From contig JAYODW010000033.1 of assembly GCA_038116745.1 (NCBI GenBank), forward strand, positions 1 through 61,022: a stretch of 61,022 nucleotides of DNA, read 5' to 3'. Within the stretch, counting starts at the first letter, position 1. Each line of letters opens with the position of its first letter. The position numbers and the translations under genes were made by a program. Shown here piece by piece: positions 53,541 through 61,022 of this stretch. Source of the stretch: JAYODW01 sp038116745 (lineage in GTDB: Bacteria; Pseudomonadota; Gammaproteobacteria; Ga0077536). Under the pieces are notes generated by a model. It did not search any database. It worked only from the letters and a program-made list of their open reading frames with translations, and had not been told where the DNA came from.

Positions 53541-54335
53541 TCAGATGTTGTCGGGCACCCGGTGCCCTTTTTCGCGCTTGGCCTCGAGATAGCGCCGGTT
53601 GTGCTCGCACACGCCAGCGACCAGCGCGACGGTGCCGCTGATCGGCTGCCCGTGGTCTTCGAGCTGACGTCTTTTATCGGGGTTATTCGACAGCAGACGC
53701 ACAGGCTCTCCGGCCAGCAGATAACGCAGGGCCACCGCAGCGTCGCTGAAATCCCGCGAATCCTCGGGCAGCCCGAGCGCCACGTTCGCCTGGTAGGTAT
53801 TGTGTCCGGCGTCCTGCAGCAGGTAGGTCACCGCCTTGGCCCACAGCCCGATGCCTCGCCCTTCATGCCCGCTCATGTAAACCACTGCGCCCGCACCCTC
53901 CCCCTTGATCTGCTCAAAAGCCGCATCAAGCTGCGGGCCGCAGTCGCAGCGCCGCGAGCCGAACACGTCACCGGTCAGACAGCAGGAATGGATACGAACA
54001 AGGGGCTCGCGCGCTGAGCGGAACCCCGGCATTGCAAACACCGAATTAACCGACATCGAACTGCTCAGCAGGTGACGCAGGGCCTCGTTGCCCCCGCCGT
54101 CGACCTGCTGCGCCACGCTGAGCACGGTGGACAGTTCCGTCCGCCTGACGAAGGGATACCAATCGAGCATCTGCTCTCCGTCAGCAAACAGGCGCGGGAT
54201 CGGGACCGGTCCGAGCACCGACATGAAGGCGGTCCCGTCATTGGTACCTACCTCACTCCCGGCGCGGTCGAGGGTGACCAGCAACCGTTGCCGCTCTAGC
54301 TCTTCACGAATGGAGCTATCAACGTAGCTGAACAC
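53541..54335 (-). CDS. ribA: GTP cyclohydrolase II RibA
   Basis: 264 residues. RibA opens the GTP imidazole ring to start riboflavin synthesis. The zinc site is CCLTGDVFGSRRCDCG, the catalytic segment SGHEGRGIGLWAKAVTYLLQ, and LLSNNPDKRRQLEDHG follows. It lacks a RibB (DHBP synthase) domain. An N-terminal extension of ~100 residues precedes the core, as in some GCHII proteins. The start is GTG at 54335 with AGGA about 6 bases upstream. It is not in an operon with other rib genes here. Confidence 0.92.
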   Translation of the reverse strand: MFSYVDSSIREELERQRLLVTLDRAGSEVGTNDGTAFMSVLGPVPIPRLFADGEQMLDWYPFVRRTELSTVLSVAQQVDGGGNEALRHLLSSSMSVNSVFAMPGFRSAREPLVRIHSCCLTGDVFGSRRCDCGPQLDAAFEQIKGEGAGAVVYMSGHEGRGIGLWAKAVTYLLQDAGHNTYQANVALGLPEDSRDFSDAAVALRYLLAGEPVRLLSNNPDKRRQLEDHGQPISGTVALVAGVCEHNRRYLEAKREKGHRVPDNI

Positions 54336-54372
54336 ATCGTTTCCTTTTCGCTTGGCGACGCCGTCTACCGGC

Positions 54373-55242
54373 TCAGTCGGCCAGGGCTTCCAGCGCGGCG
54401 TAGTCCGGGCCAAGCTCGCCATCGCTGCGCAGCGGCTGGATCACGACCTGGTCCGCGCCCTGTTCGAAGTACGCGTCCAGGCCCGCCTTGATTTTCGCCG
54501 CGTCGCCCCACAGCACCATTGCGTCCATGAGCCGGTCGCTGCCGCCGTTGGCGACATCTTCCGGCGTGAAGCCGAGACGGTAGAAGTTATTCACATAGTT
54601 CGGCAGCTCCAAATACATCGCCAGCGATGCCCGCGCGACCGCGCGCGCCTGGTCAGCGTCTTGGCACAGGCACACCTTCTGCTCGCAGATGATGGCGCCT
54701 TTCTCGCCCATGGCCGCGCGTGAGAGAGCGACCTGCGCGGGCGTGATGTTGTAAGGAAACGCGCCCAGGGTGCGTTCAGCCGACAGCTTGGACATCGCCG
54801 GACCAAGCGCCGCGAGGGCCACCTGCTTCGCCGGCGCCGCATCACCCTGACCGGCCCAGGTCTGGTCCATGGCGTCGAGATACGCCTTCATCGTGGCCAG
54901 CGGTTTTTTGTACTCATGTCCGCGAACATCCGCGACCAGCGGCGCGTGTGAGACGCCCAGCCCGAGCACAAAACGGCCGCCGTGAAACGCGTTAAGGCTG
55001 TTATGCCCCATCACCGCAGTCATGGGGTCTCGCGCGTAGATGTTGGCGATGCCGCTCGCGACGATCAGCTTCTCGCTGCTGGCCAGCAGGTGCGCACCGA
55101 TCGCGAAGGTTTCGTAAGTGAACGCCTCCGGGTACCACAAGGTGGAATAACCGAGCGCCTCGACGCGGCGCGCCAGATCGGTCAGCTGCTGACCGCTGAG
55201 TATGTCGGTGAAGGTAAAAACGCCGTATTTTCCGAACTTCAT
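54373..55242 (-). CDS. LLM-class F420-dependent oxidoreductase-like protein
   Basis: 289 residues of the luciferase-like family. It opens MKFGKYGVFTFTDILSG, followed by RRVEALGYSTLWYPEAFTYE, IANIYARDPMTAVMGHNSLNAFHGGRFVLGLGVSHAPLV and a C-terminal DQVVIQPLRSDGELG. Members of the TIGR03620-like subgroup have this build. ATG 55242 has AGGAGG 6-7 bases upstream. Likely uses F420 or FMN; substrate is unknown. It diverges from the sulfotransferase gene, and a palindrome GGTGCGCACC (55289-55298) lies between them. Confidence 0.88.
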   Translation of the reverse strand: MKFGKYGVFTFTDILSGQQLTDLARRVEALGYSTLWYPEAFTYETFAIGAHLLASSEKLIVASGIANIYARDPMTAVMGHNSLNAFHGGRFVLGLGVSHAPLVADVRGHEYKKPLATMKAYLDAMDQTWAGQGDAAPAKQVALAALGPAMSKLSAERTLGAFPYNITPAQVALSRAAMGEKGAIICEQKVCLCQDADQARAVARASLAMYLELPNYVNNFYRLGFTPEDVANGGSDRLMDAMVLWGDAAKIKAGLDAYFEQGADQVVIQPLRSDGELGPDYAALEALAD

Positions 55243-55403
55243 ACCATCCTCCTGAAAAGCCATGCATGCCCATAGCGGGCCTTTTTTCGGTGCGCACCAT
55301 AGCAGAGACCGCGGTCATGCGACGCCCCCCTGCGGCCACTGGTTGCGAGGTGTCTCACCTGCGGCTAGCCTCCGGGCTCAGTCGTGCTGAAGAGCCGCTT
55401 TAG

Positions 55404-56027
55404 ATGACGCTTGCCGTGGTCGGTGCGGGCCTGCCCCGCACAGGAACAGAATCGCTCAAGTTTGCGCTGGAGCAGCTCGGCTTTGCCGCCTGCTACCACA
55501 TGGTCGAGGTGGTCGCGCAGCCGCATCACCTGGACCACTGGGAGCGTGCTGCCGAGGCGTCGCCTCAGGATTGGGAAAGTGTGTTCACCGGCTACCGCGC
55601 GGCGGTGGACTTCCCTGCCATGTTCCACTGGCGCCGCCTGCTCGAGCTGTATCCGGCAGCGCCTGTCGTGCTGACCACGCGCGATCCCGAGGCGTGGTTT
55701 GACAGCATCCACGCGACGGTGTTGACCGCCGTCAAACAGGTGCCAGCCAACGATCCCGAGACCCTGCGCCGACGGCGGCTGGTGCGCCGTGACCTGGTGG
55801 AAAACTTCTTCGCAGATCGGATCGACGACCGGCCGTTCATGCTGCAGCGTTTCGCACAACACCAGCAGGCGGTGATCGACGCAGTCCCTGCCGCGCGACT
55901 GCTGGTCTTCGACGTGCGGGAAGGCTGGAGCCCGCTGTGCCGATTCCTGCGGGTCGATGTCCCGGACACCCCGTTTCCGCGCGGCAACTCAACCGCACAG
56001 TTCCAGCAGCGTTTTCTGCAGCCTTGA
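55404..56027 (+). CDS. Sulfotransferase family protein
   Basis: 207 residues. The PAPS-binding 5' loop is GAGLPRTGTESLKFALEQLG, and the 3' region APVVLTTRDPEAWFDSI carries the conserved RDP..W. The C-terminal segment has LRVDVPDTPFPRGNS. It belongs to the group seen in bacteria and fungi with Sulfotransfer_4-like sequence. It would move sulfate from PAPS to an alcohol; the acceptor is unknown. The stop lies 31 bases before the acyl-CoA dehydrogenase gene. Confidence 0.88.
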   Translation: MTLAVVGAGLPRTGTESLKFALEQLGFAACYHMVEVVAQPHHLDHWERAAEASPQDWESVFTGYRAAVDFPAMFHWRRLLELYPAAPVVLTTRDPEAWFDSIHATVLTAVKQVPANDPETLRRRRLVRRDLVENFFADRIDDRPFMLQRFAQHQQAVIDAVPAARLLVFDVREGWSPLCRFLRVDVPDTPFPRGNSTAQFQQRFLQP

Positions 56028-56058
56028 AGCGCGCGCCCCGAACCAGGAGGACACCCCG

Positions 56059-57195
56059 ATGATGCCACGCACCGTTTACTCCCCCGAGCACGAGATTTTT
56101 CGCGACAGCGTGCGCCGCTTCGTCGAACAGGAGATCGTGCCGCACCACGCGCAATGGGAAAAAGACGGCATCGTCAGCCGCGAGGTGTGGCGGGCCGCAG
56201 GCGAGAACGGTCTGCTGTGCTGTTACGTCCCGGAAGCCTATGGCGGACCGGGCGGCGACTTTCTGCATACCTGTATCGTCATCGAGGAGCTGGCGCGCGT
56301 CGACGCGACCGGACCCGCGTTCCATCTGCATTCAGGCATCGTAGCGCCCTACATCCTGGCCTACGGCAGCGAAGCGCAGAAGCAGCAGTGGCTGCCCGGC
56401 ATGTGCCGCGGTGACATCATCGGCGCGATCGCGATGAGCGAACCAGGCGCCGGCAGCGACGTCGCGGGCATGCGGACCAGCGCGACGCAGGACGGCGACG
56501 AATTCGTCATCAACGGACAGAAAACCTTCATTTCCAACGGCCAGATTGCCGACCTTGTCATCACCGCGTGCAAGACCGACCCGGCTGCCGGCGCCAAGGG
56601 CGTGAGCCTCATGCTGGTGGATACACGGACCCCCGGCTTCAAGCGCGGGCGGCGGCTGGAGAAAATCGGCTGGCACGCGCAGGATACCTCGGAGCTGTTC
56701 TACGACGAGGTCCGCCTGCCGGCCGACGCGCTCCTGGGCCAACTTCATCGCGGCTTTCATTGCCTCATGCAGCAGCTTGCGCAGGAACGCCTGGTGATCG
56801 CGGTACGCTCCGCCTCAACCCTCGAAGCCGCACTCGACTGGACGGTGACCTACACCCGGGGACGCGAGGCCTTTGGCCGCACCATTGCTGACTTCCAGAA
56901 CACCCGCTTCAAGCTGGCCGAGTGCAAGGCGGCGGCGGTCGTCACACGGGCATTCGTCGATCGCTGTCTGGAGCTGCACATGAGCGACGCGCTCGACGCC
57001 AACCTCGCGGCCATCGCCAAACTGCATGCGACTGAGACCCTCGGCAAGGTGCTCGATGAGTGCCTGCAGCTGCACGGCGGCTACGGCTTCATGGAGGAGT
57101 ACCCGATCGCACGCGCCTGGGCCGGACACCGGGTCTCCCGCATCGCCGGCGGCTCGAGCGAGATCATGAAAGAGATCATCGCGCGTGCAATGTGA
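56059..57195 (+). CDS. Acyl-CoA dehydrogenase
   Basis: 378 residues of normal family length. It shows the FAD motif IAMSEPGAGSDVAGMRT, FVINGQKTFISNGQIADLV, RGREAFGRTIADFQNTRFKLAE, QLHGGYGFMEEYPIARAW and the C-terminal GGSSEIMKEIIARAM. The catalytic Glu lies near the C-terminal EEYPIAR region. ATG 56059 (or 56062) has AGGAGG about 9 bases upstream. It oxidises an acyl-CoA to the 2-enoyl form; chain preference is unknown. It begins the likely catabolic set running to 60827. Confidence 0.93.
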   Translation: MMPRTVYSPEHEIFRDSVRRFVEQEIVPHHAQWEKDGIVSREVWRAAGENGLLCCYVPEAYGGPGGDFLHTCIVIEELARVDATGPAFHLHSGIVAPYILAYGSEAQKQQWLPGMCRGDIIGAIAMSEPGAGSDVAGMRTSATQDGDEFVINGQKTFISNGQIADLVITACKTDPAAGAKGVSLMLVDTRTPGFKRGRRLEKIGWHAQDTSELFYDEVRLPADALLGQLHRGFHCLMQQLAQERLVIAVRSASTLEAALDWTVTYTRGREAFGRTIADFQNTRFKLAECKAAAVVTRAFVDRCLELHMSDALDANLAAIAKLHATETLGKVLDECLQLHGGYGFMEEYPIARAWAGHRVSRIAGGSSEIMKEIIARAM

Positions 57196-57398
57196 CGGTC
57201 TTCCGCACTCCAAAGATCCCGTGCCTGCCGGCGCAGTCGCGCCTGCACTCATGCGCCGCATGCTCGCGCTGAAAGCGCTGGGGTCGCTCAATGACAGTGC
57301 CGGCGTCCCGTCGCTATCCGCTGCCTTTAAGGCCAGGCGCTTCGCTCAGGATAATTTGTGCTACGTTCGCTCAAGTCACGCCCGAGGGGGAGCCACCT

Positions 57399-58529
57399 AT
57401 GAACTCAGTCATTACCAGCGGCTGCATCTCAGCCGATTCCCACATCGTCGAAGCACATGACACCTATACCGGCTACATCGATGCCCGCTACCGGGACCGC
57501 GCGCCGCATATTGCGCGTGACGCCAACGGCAACGACATCTATGTGCTGCCCGGGATGACCGATCAGATCCCCCTGGGCCTCGTGGCCGCCGCCGGGGTGC
57601 CGTCGGAAGAACTTGCCAAACGCCGTGCGGGCGTGAAGTTCGACGACCTGCATAGAAGCGGTCACGACTCGTCGTTTCGCATCGCCGACCAGGAACGGGA
57701 CGGGATCGCCGGAGAGATCCTCTACGCCTCGGTCGGCATGGTGCTGTGCAACCACGCGGACTTCGACTACAAAGACGCCTGTTTCAAAGCCTATAACCGC
57801 TGGCTGGAGGCTTACTGCGCCGGTGCCCCCGACCGCCTGTTCGGTCTCGCGCAGACCGCCATGGTCTCCGTGGAAAGCGCGATTGAGGACGTTCGCCGGG
57901 CCAAGTCCATGGGCATGGTCGGCATGATGATGCCGGGTAATCCACAGCTCGAAGATTACGACCACCCGATGTACGACGCGCTGTGGGAATGCGCGGCCGA
58001 CCTGCAGATGCCGATCTGTTTTCACATCCTCACCTCGAAAGGCTCGGATGTGAACACCGTGTTCAACAACGCGCGCGGCAACAAGATCAACGGCTTCATG
58101 AACATCATCCGCGGGGTGCAGGACATCATCGGGCTGATGGTCCTCGGCGGCGTCTTTGAGCGGCATCCGAACCTGAAGATGGTCTGCGCCGAGGGTGACG
58201 CGGGCTGGCTGCCGCATTACATGTACCGCATGGATCACGCCTACGACCGGCACGGCTACCATCTCGGCATGCGCAGCCTGTCGCGGCCGCCGAGCGACTA
58301 CATCCGTGAAAACGTCTATTTCACCTTCCAGGACGACTGGGTCGCGTTCAAGAGCACTGACCAGCTGAATCCACAGCGCCTGCTGTGGGCCAACGATTTC
58401 CCCCACAGCGACGCTACCTGGCCGGACTCGCAGGAGCTGCTTGCGGAGCACACGCAATCGCTCAGCGACCAGGAGCGAAACTGGATCCTGCACGACAACG
58501 TGAAGGAGCTGTTCAACCTGCCCTGCTGA
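57399..58529 (+). CDS. Amidohydrolase family protein (TIM-barrel metal hydrolase)
   Basis: 376 residues of the amidohydrolase-2 group. The N-terminal ISADSHIVE carries D-x-H, then a TIM barrel with MVGMMMPGNPQLEDYDHP, ICFHILTSKGSD with a metal His, NLKMVCAEGDAGWLPHYMYRMDHAYDRH and LLWANDFPHSDATWPDS with the metal Asp. This subgroup contains decarboxylases and hydrolases of aromatic or small acids. ATG 57399 has GAGGGGGAG about 6 bases upstream. Frame extension to 57291 is not needed. Confidence 0.9.
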   Translation: MNSVITSGCISADSHIVEAHDTYTGYIDARYRDRAPHIARDANGNDIYVLPGMTDQIPLGLVAAAGVPSEELAKRRAGVKFDDLHRSGHDSSFRIADQERDGIAGEILYASVGMVLCNHADFDYKDACFKAYNRWLEAYCAGAPDRLFGLAQTAMVSVESAIEDVRRAKSMGMVGMMMPGNPQLEDYDHPMYDALWECAADLQMPICFHILTSKGSDVNTVFNNARGNKINGFMNIIRGVQDIIGLMVLGGVFERHPNLKMVCAEGDAGWLPHYMYRMDHAYDRHGYHLGMRSLSRPPSDYIRENVYFTFQDDWVAFKSTDQLNPQRLLWANDFPHSDATWPDSQELLAEHTQSLSDQERNWILHDNVKELFNLPC

Positions 58530-58618
58530 ACTGCACGCGGCGCGGCTCCGAGAAAGCCCGGGGCCGCGCAGGCCGCCACCGCGTTCAGCGGCAACGTCCT
58601 TTTCCCACCGGCATCACC

Positions 58619-59554
58619 ATGAAAAAGCTACCCACTGCGGCTGCGGTACGTAAGCGCGCGCTGGTAGCGCTGGCCCTGAACCGAACGCCGGGATTTCATT
58701 TCGCCGGTAATTTTCTCGGCGTTGAGCTGCCTGAGATCGGGCGCGAACATGCCCGTCTGACGGTTGCGCCACCGCCCTTCCTGCAGCGCGCCGACGGCCA
58801 GCCCCACTTCGGGGTCATCGCGCTGCTCGCCGATATGGCTCTGGCCTGCGTGGTGCGCGCGAACCTTACGCCGTCGCAACGTCTCGGCACCGTCAGCCTG
58901 AACCTGCAGCTGCAGCACGCCGACGGACGCGGGCCGCTGGAGGCACAAAGCCGCTTTGGCGGTTTCATCGAGGGTCCGGGCGGGCGCCAGGGGATCTCGA
59001 GCGTCGCGCTGAACGCCGGATCCCGATCGCTGCTCATGGGGCAGGGAGCCTTCATGGTGCTGCGTCCTCCGCCGGGCGTAGCCATGCACCCGATTACCAG
59101 CGCGGTGCACGCCGGCGTCGCACCTCTTCAAGAAAAGGATCTTGACCCGGCCGAGCGCGCGACGCTGGCCCGGGTCGACGCATTGCTCACGCAACTGAGC
59201 GCAACGCCCAGCAGCTTTGTCGATGCACTGTGGACTCCACAGGCCAGGATCACCAATCGCGGCGCGGAATCCGTGGTCGACAACGGGCCCGAGTTCAGCA
59301 ATCGGGTCGGGCATGTCCAGGGCGGACTACAGCTCGCGCTGGCTGCCGCCACGGCGACTGCGGCGCTGCCGGCAGGCTGGATACTGTCCGGCGCATCGGC
59401 GTGGTACATCCGTGCCTGCGAGGGGCGGCGCCTGCGGATAAGCTCACAGGTCATCCATCGCGGCCGCGCCACTGCCGTGGTGCGATCGCGGATCATCGGC
59501 AAAGGGCGACGGCATATGTTCGAAGCTGTGACCACCCACGTGCCTGGGCACTGA
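58619..59554 (+). CDS. Tandem hotdog-fold thioesterase-like protein
   Basis: 311 residues that appear to be two hotdog domains of the PaaI/4HBT type. The first (~25-150) has HFGVIALLADMALACVVRANL, the second (~180-311) has VDNGPEFSNRVGHVQGGLQLALAAATATAALP. In each a helix carries the substrate-binding motif. Such proteins hydrolyse acyl-CoA thioesters. No clear ribosome-binding site precedes ATG 58619. The gene lies in a catabolic neighbourhood with acyl-CoA dehydrogenase and amidohydrolase genes. Confidence 0.78.
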   Translation: MKKLPTAAAVRKRALVALALNRTPGFHFAGNFLGVELPEIGREHARLTVAPPPFLQRADGQPHFGVIALLADMALACVVRANLTPSQRLGTVSLNLQLQHADGRGPLEAQSRFGGFIEGPGGRQGISSVALNAGSRSLLMGQGAFMVLRPPPGVAMHPITSAVHAGVAPLQEKDLDPAERATLARVDALLTQLSATPSSFVDALWTPQARITNRGAESVVDNGPEFSNRVGHVQGGLQLALAAATATAALPAGWILSGASAWYIRACEGRRLRISSQVIHRGRATAVVRSRIIGKGRRHMFEAVTTHVPGH

Positions 59555-59591
59555 CCGCCAATCGATAACGCGCAGGGAGATTTAGCGTCCT

Positions 59592-60827
59592 ATGCATGCA
59601 AACCCACATTCGTCAGTCACCATGTCCGCGCCCGATCTGGACCGCTCACGCACGGAAATACTGACTGAGGTCGAGAAGATCCTGCCCCTGCTGGCAGCCA
59701 ACGCTGAGCGCGCCGAAGCCGACCGCGATCTTTCACCGGACTGCTTCAGCGCGCTGGTTGAATCCGGTGCGCTGCGCTTGTTCGCGCCGCGGCGCGCAGG
59801 CGGCCTCGAGGCGGGTTATCGCACCTATGTCGAGGTTACCCTCCGACTGGCCACCGCCTGCGGCTCGTCGGCCTGGCTTTCGTTCATTCTCAACCACGCG
59901 GACTGGCAGATTGGACAGATGGGTCAGGCGGTACAGGATCGCGTGTGGGCCAACGGCGCCGGCACGAAGGTTGCCGTCCCCCTGGCGCCGGCACCGGGCT
60001 GGACGGCGGAACGCGTGGCAGGCGGCACCAGGGTCAGCGGCGAGTGGCCCTACAGTTCAGGCAGCACGCACGTGCGGTGGGTGCTGGTGGCGTTTCCGCT
60101 GATCGGAGAAGACGGGATCCCTTACGACAACCGCATCGGCCTGGTGCCAGCCGATGCGCTGACGGTGCGCGACACCTGGCGGGTCAGCGGCATGGCCGCC
60201 ACCGGGAGCCACACGCTGGTGCTGGATGAGGTGTTCATCCCCGACGAGCTGACCATCACCTTTTCGGAAATACTGGGGCATCGGTTTCACACACCCCATA
60301 CCCATGAAGCGCTCTACCACATGGACGCGGGCACTATTTTCCACGTCGCGACTTTCGTGCCGGTGCTCGCGCTCACGAAAGCGGCCTTTGACCTGACGCT
60401 GGAGCGCATCACCCGTCAGCCGAAGCCGATGACCTACAGCTATTATCCGGACACTACCAAATCACCCTCCACGCAACAGGCCATGGCCCGTGCATCCTGG
60501 CTCATTGATACCGCGCTCGAGCAGACCCGGGCCACCGCGGACGCAATCGACGCTCGTGCGCAGACAACCGCGCCGTTTCCACCGTTGGAGCGTGCGCGCT
60601 TTGCGATGCGTGCGGCTCAGGGTGAGCGCTTATGCCGCGAAGCGATGGATCTCCTGCTTGACGTTCAGGGCGCCGGTTCCTTTGCGCTGTCAAATCCCAT
60701 GCAGCGGATCTGGCGCGATATGCATATCGCCAGCCGTCATGGATTGTCCGTCCCCGGCCTTAAAGAAGAGCTTTATGGCCGCGCTCTGCTGGGTGCCGAC
60801 GAGCAGCAGATGACGCCGGTGCGCTGA
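59592..60827 (+). CDS. Acyl-CoA dehydrogenase-fold flavoprotein, HsaA-like monooxygenase
   Basis: 411 residues with an acyl-CoA dehydrogenase fold, but the C-terminal domain is of the Acyl-CoA_dh_2 type found in flavin-dependent monooxygenases such as HsaA (3-HSA hydroxylase in steroid degradation). Motifs: ACGSSAWLSFILNHADWQIGQ, GTRVSGEWPYSSGSTHVRWVLV, GMAATGSHTLVLDEVFIPDEL, LDVQGAGSFALSNPMQRIWRDMHIASRHG. The last matches the HsaA-type DVxGxxxxxxxxxxQRxWRDxxxxxxH region. It would use reduced flavin from a partner reductase that is not visible here. It is the last gene; 60828-61022 shows no gene. Confidence 0.86.
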   Translation: MHANPHSSVTMSAPDLDRSRTEILTEVEKILPLLAANAERAEADRDLSPDCFSALVESGALRLFAPRRAGGLEAGYRTYVEVTLRLATACGSSAWLSFILNHADWQIGQMGQAVQDRVWANGAGTKVAVPLAPAPGWTAERVAGGTRVSGEWPYSSGSTHVRWVLVAFPLIGEDGIPYDNRIGLVPADALTVRDTWRVSGMAATGSHTLVLDEVFIPDELTITFSEILGHRFHTPHTHEALYHMDAGTIFHVATFVPVLALTKAAFDLTLERITRQPKPMTYSYYPDTTKSPSTQQAMARASWLIDTALEQTRATADAIDARAQTTAPFPPLERARFAMRAAQGERLCREAMDLLLDVQGAGSFALSNPMQRIWRDMHIASRHGLSVPGLKEELYGRALLGADEQQMTPVR

Positions 60828-61022
60828 ACTGTGAATCATTCTGGCAACACCGCAGCAGCGCCAATTGCGGGGCCAACCCGCCGCGCATCGTGCCGCCCTG
60901 AAGCGAATCCGACTGACGGCAGCGCCGACCGTGCAGCGCGCGCTCTCCTGCTGAAGTGCAGACACCGCCGAGGGGTTTCTGCCGGCGCCAAATACTGAGA
61001 GACTGCGCCCTCGGGCCCGAAA

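Noticed and set aside
55268..55287. GCCC-GGGC followed by CTTTTTT, terminator-like
   Set aside because: The stem is only four base pairs and it lies between divergent starts, where no plus-strand transcript needs to end.

Overview
The window is GC-rich, densely packed bacterial DNA. It contains a scaffold gap of 100 N at 23855-23954, so it is probably a draft or metagenome-assembled genome. Gene content (HlyB/HlyD type I secretion, many acyl-CoA dehydrogenases, GTG/TTG starts, gene overlaps of the ATGA type) fits a gammaproteobacterium, perhaps a marine or environmental catabolic lineage. I cannot fix a genus. I see no rRNA, tRNA, CRISPR array, insertion sequence or phage gene.

Left region (1-9637): the C-terminal end of a giant RTX-like repeat protein runs in from outside the window. 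Its nine repeat units keep an almost exact 171-bp period. Six genes follow on the same strand, tightly spaced after the second: this protein, a DUF3467 protein, a GAF-GAF-TM-HlyD fusion, a PqqD-like/M50 metalloprotease/lipoyl fusion, a shortened SecA-like ATPase and a small periplasmic HlyD/MFP adaptor. I read this as a dedicated, non-canonical export locus for the giant protein. It is the best candidate here for an undescribed system.

Selenium region (9657-16660, minus strand): one compact operon encodes an enoyl-CoA hydratase, a selenoprotein whose in-frame TGA forms a Sec-Gly-Ser-Cys (UGSC) motif, a 362-residue partner protein, SelA, SelB and a serine esterase. The selenoprotein looks like two short ORFs unless TGA is read through. 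A perfect 14-bp inverted repeat (16698-16749) sits between this operon and a divergent one (16787-23134). The divergent genes encode a double acyl-CoA dehydrogenase, a three-subunit molybdenum hydroxylase (FAD, 2Fe-2S and Mo subunits) and a MoaD/ThiS-like protein.

Middle region (23168-30664): a gap-truncated SDR, a VIT1/CCC1-type transporter, a methyltransferase, FolE, an epoxide hydrolase, a TAT-exported polysaccharide deacetylase, a SnoaL-like protein and another SDR. These are mostly stand-alone genes.

Type I secretion region (30815-43241): HlyB-like ABC exporter, HlyD adaptor, an unknown membrane protein, and a 2660-residue protein with an N-terminal lipase-like GHSLGG domain, FG-GAP repeats, cadherin/He_PIG-like modules and several RTX blocks. 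No TolC gene is present.

Right region (43449-60827): two alpha/beta hydrolases, a VOC protein, a K+ channel with a C-terminal zinc ribbon overlapping an LLM-class flavin oxidoreductase, a CigR-like and a His-rich glycine-zipper envelope protein, a GldA/GldF/GldG/DUF4340 ABC operon, a lactonase-like MBL protein, RibA, a second LLM protein, a sulfotransferase, and a catabolic set (acyl-CoA dehydrogenase, amidohydrolase, tandem hotdog protein, HsaA-like flavoprotein).
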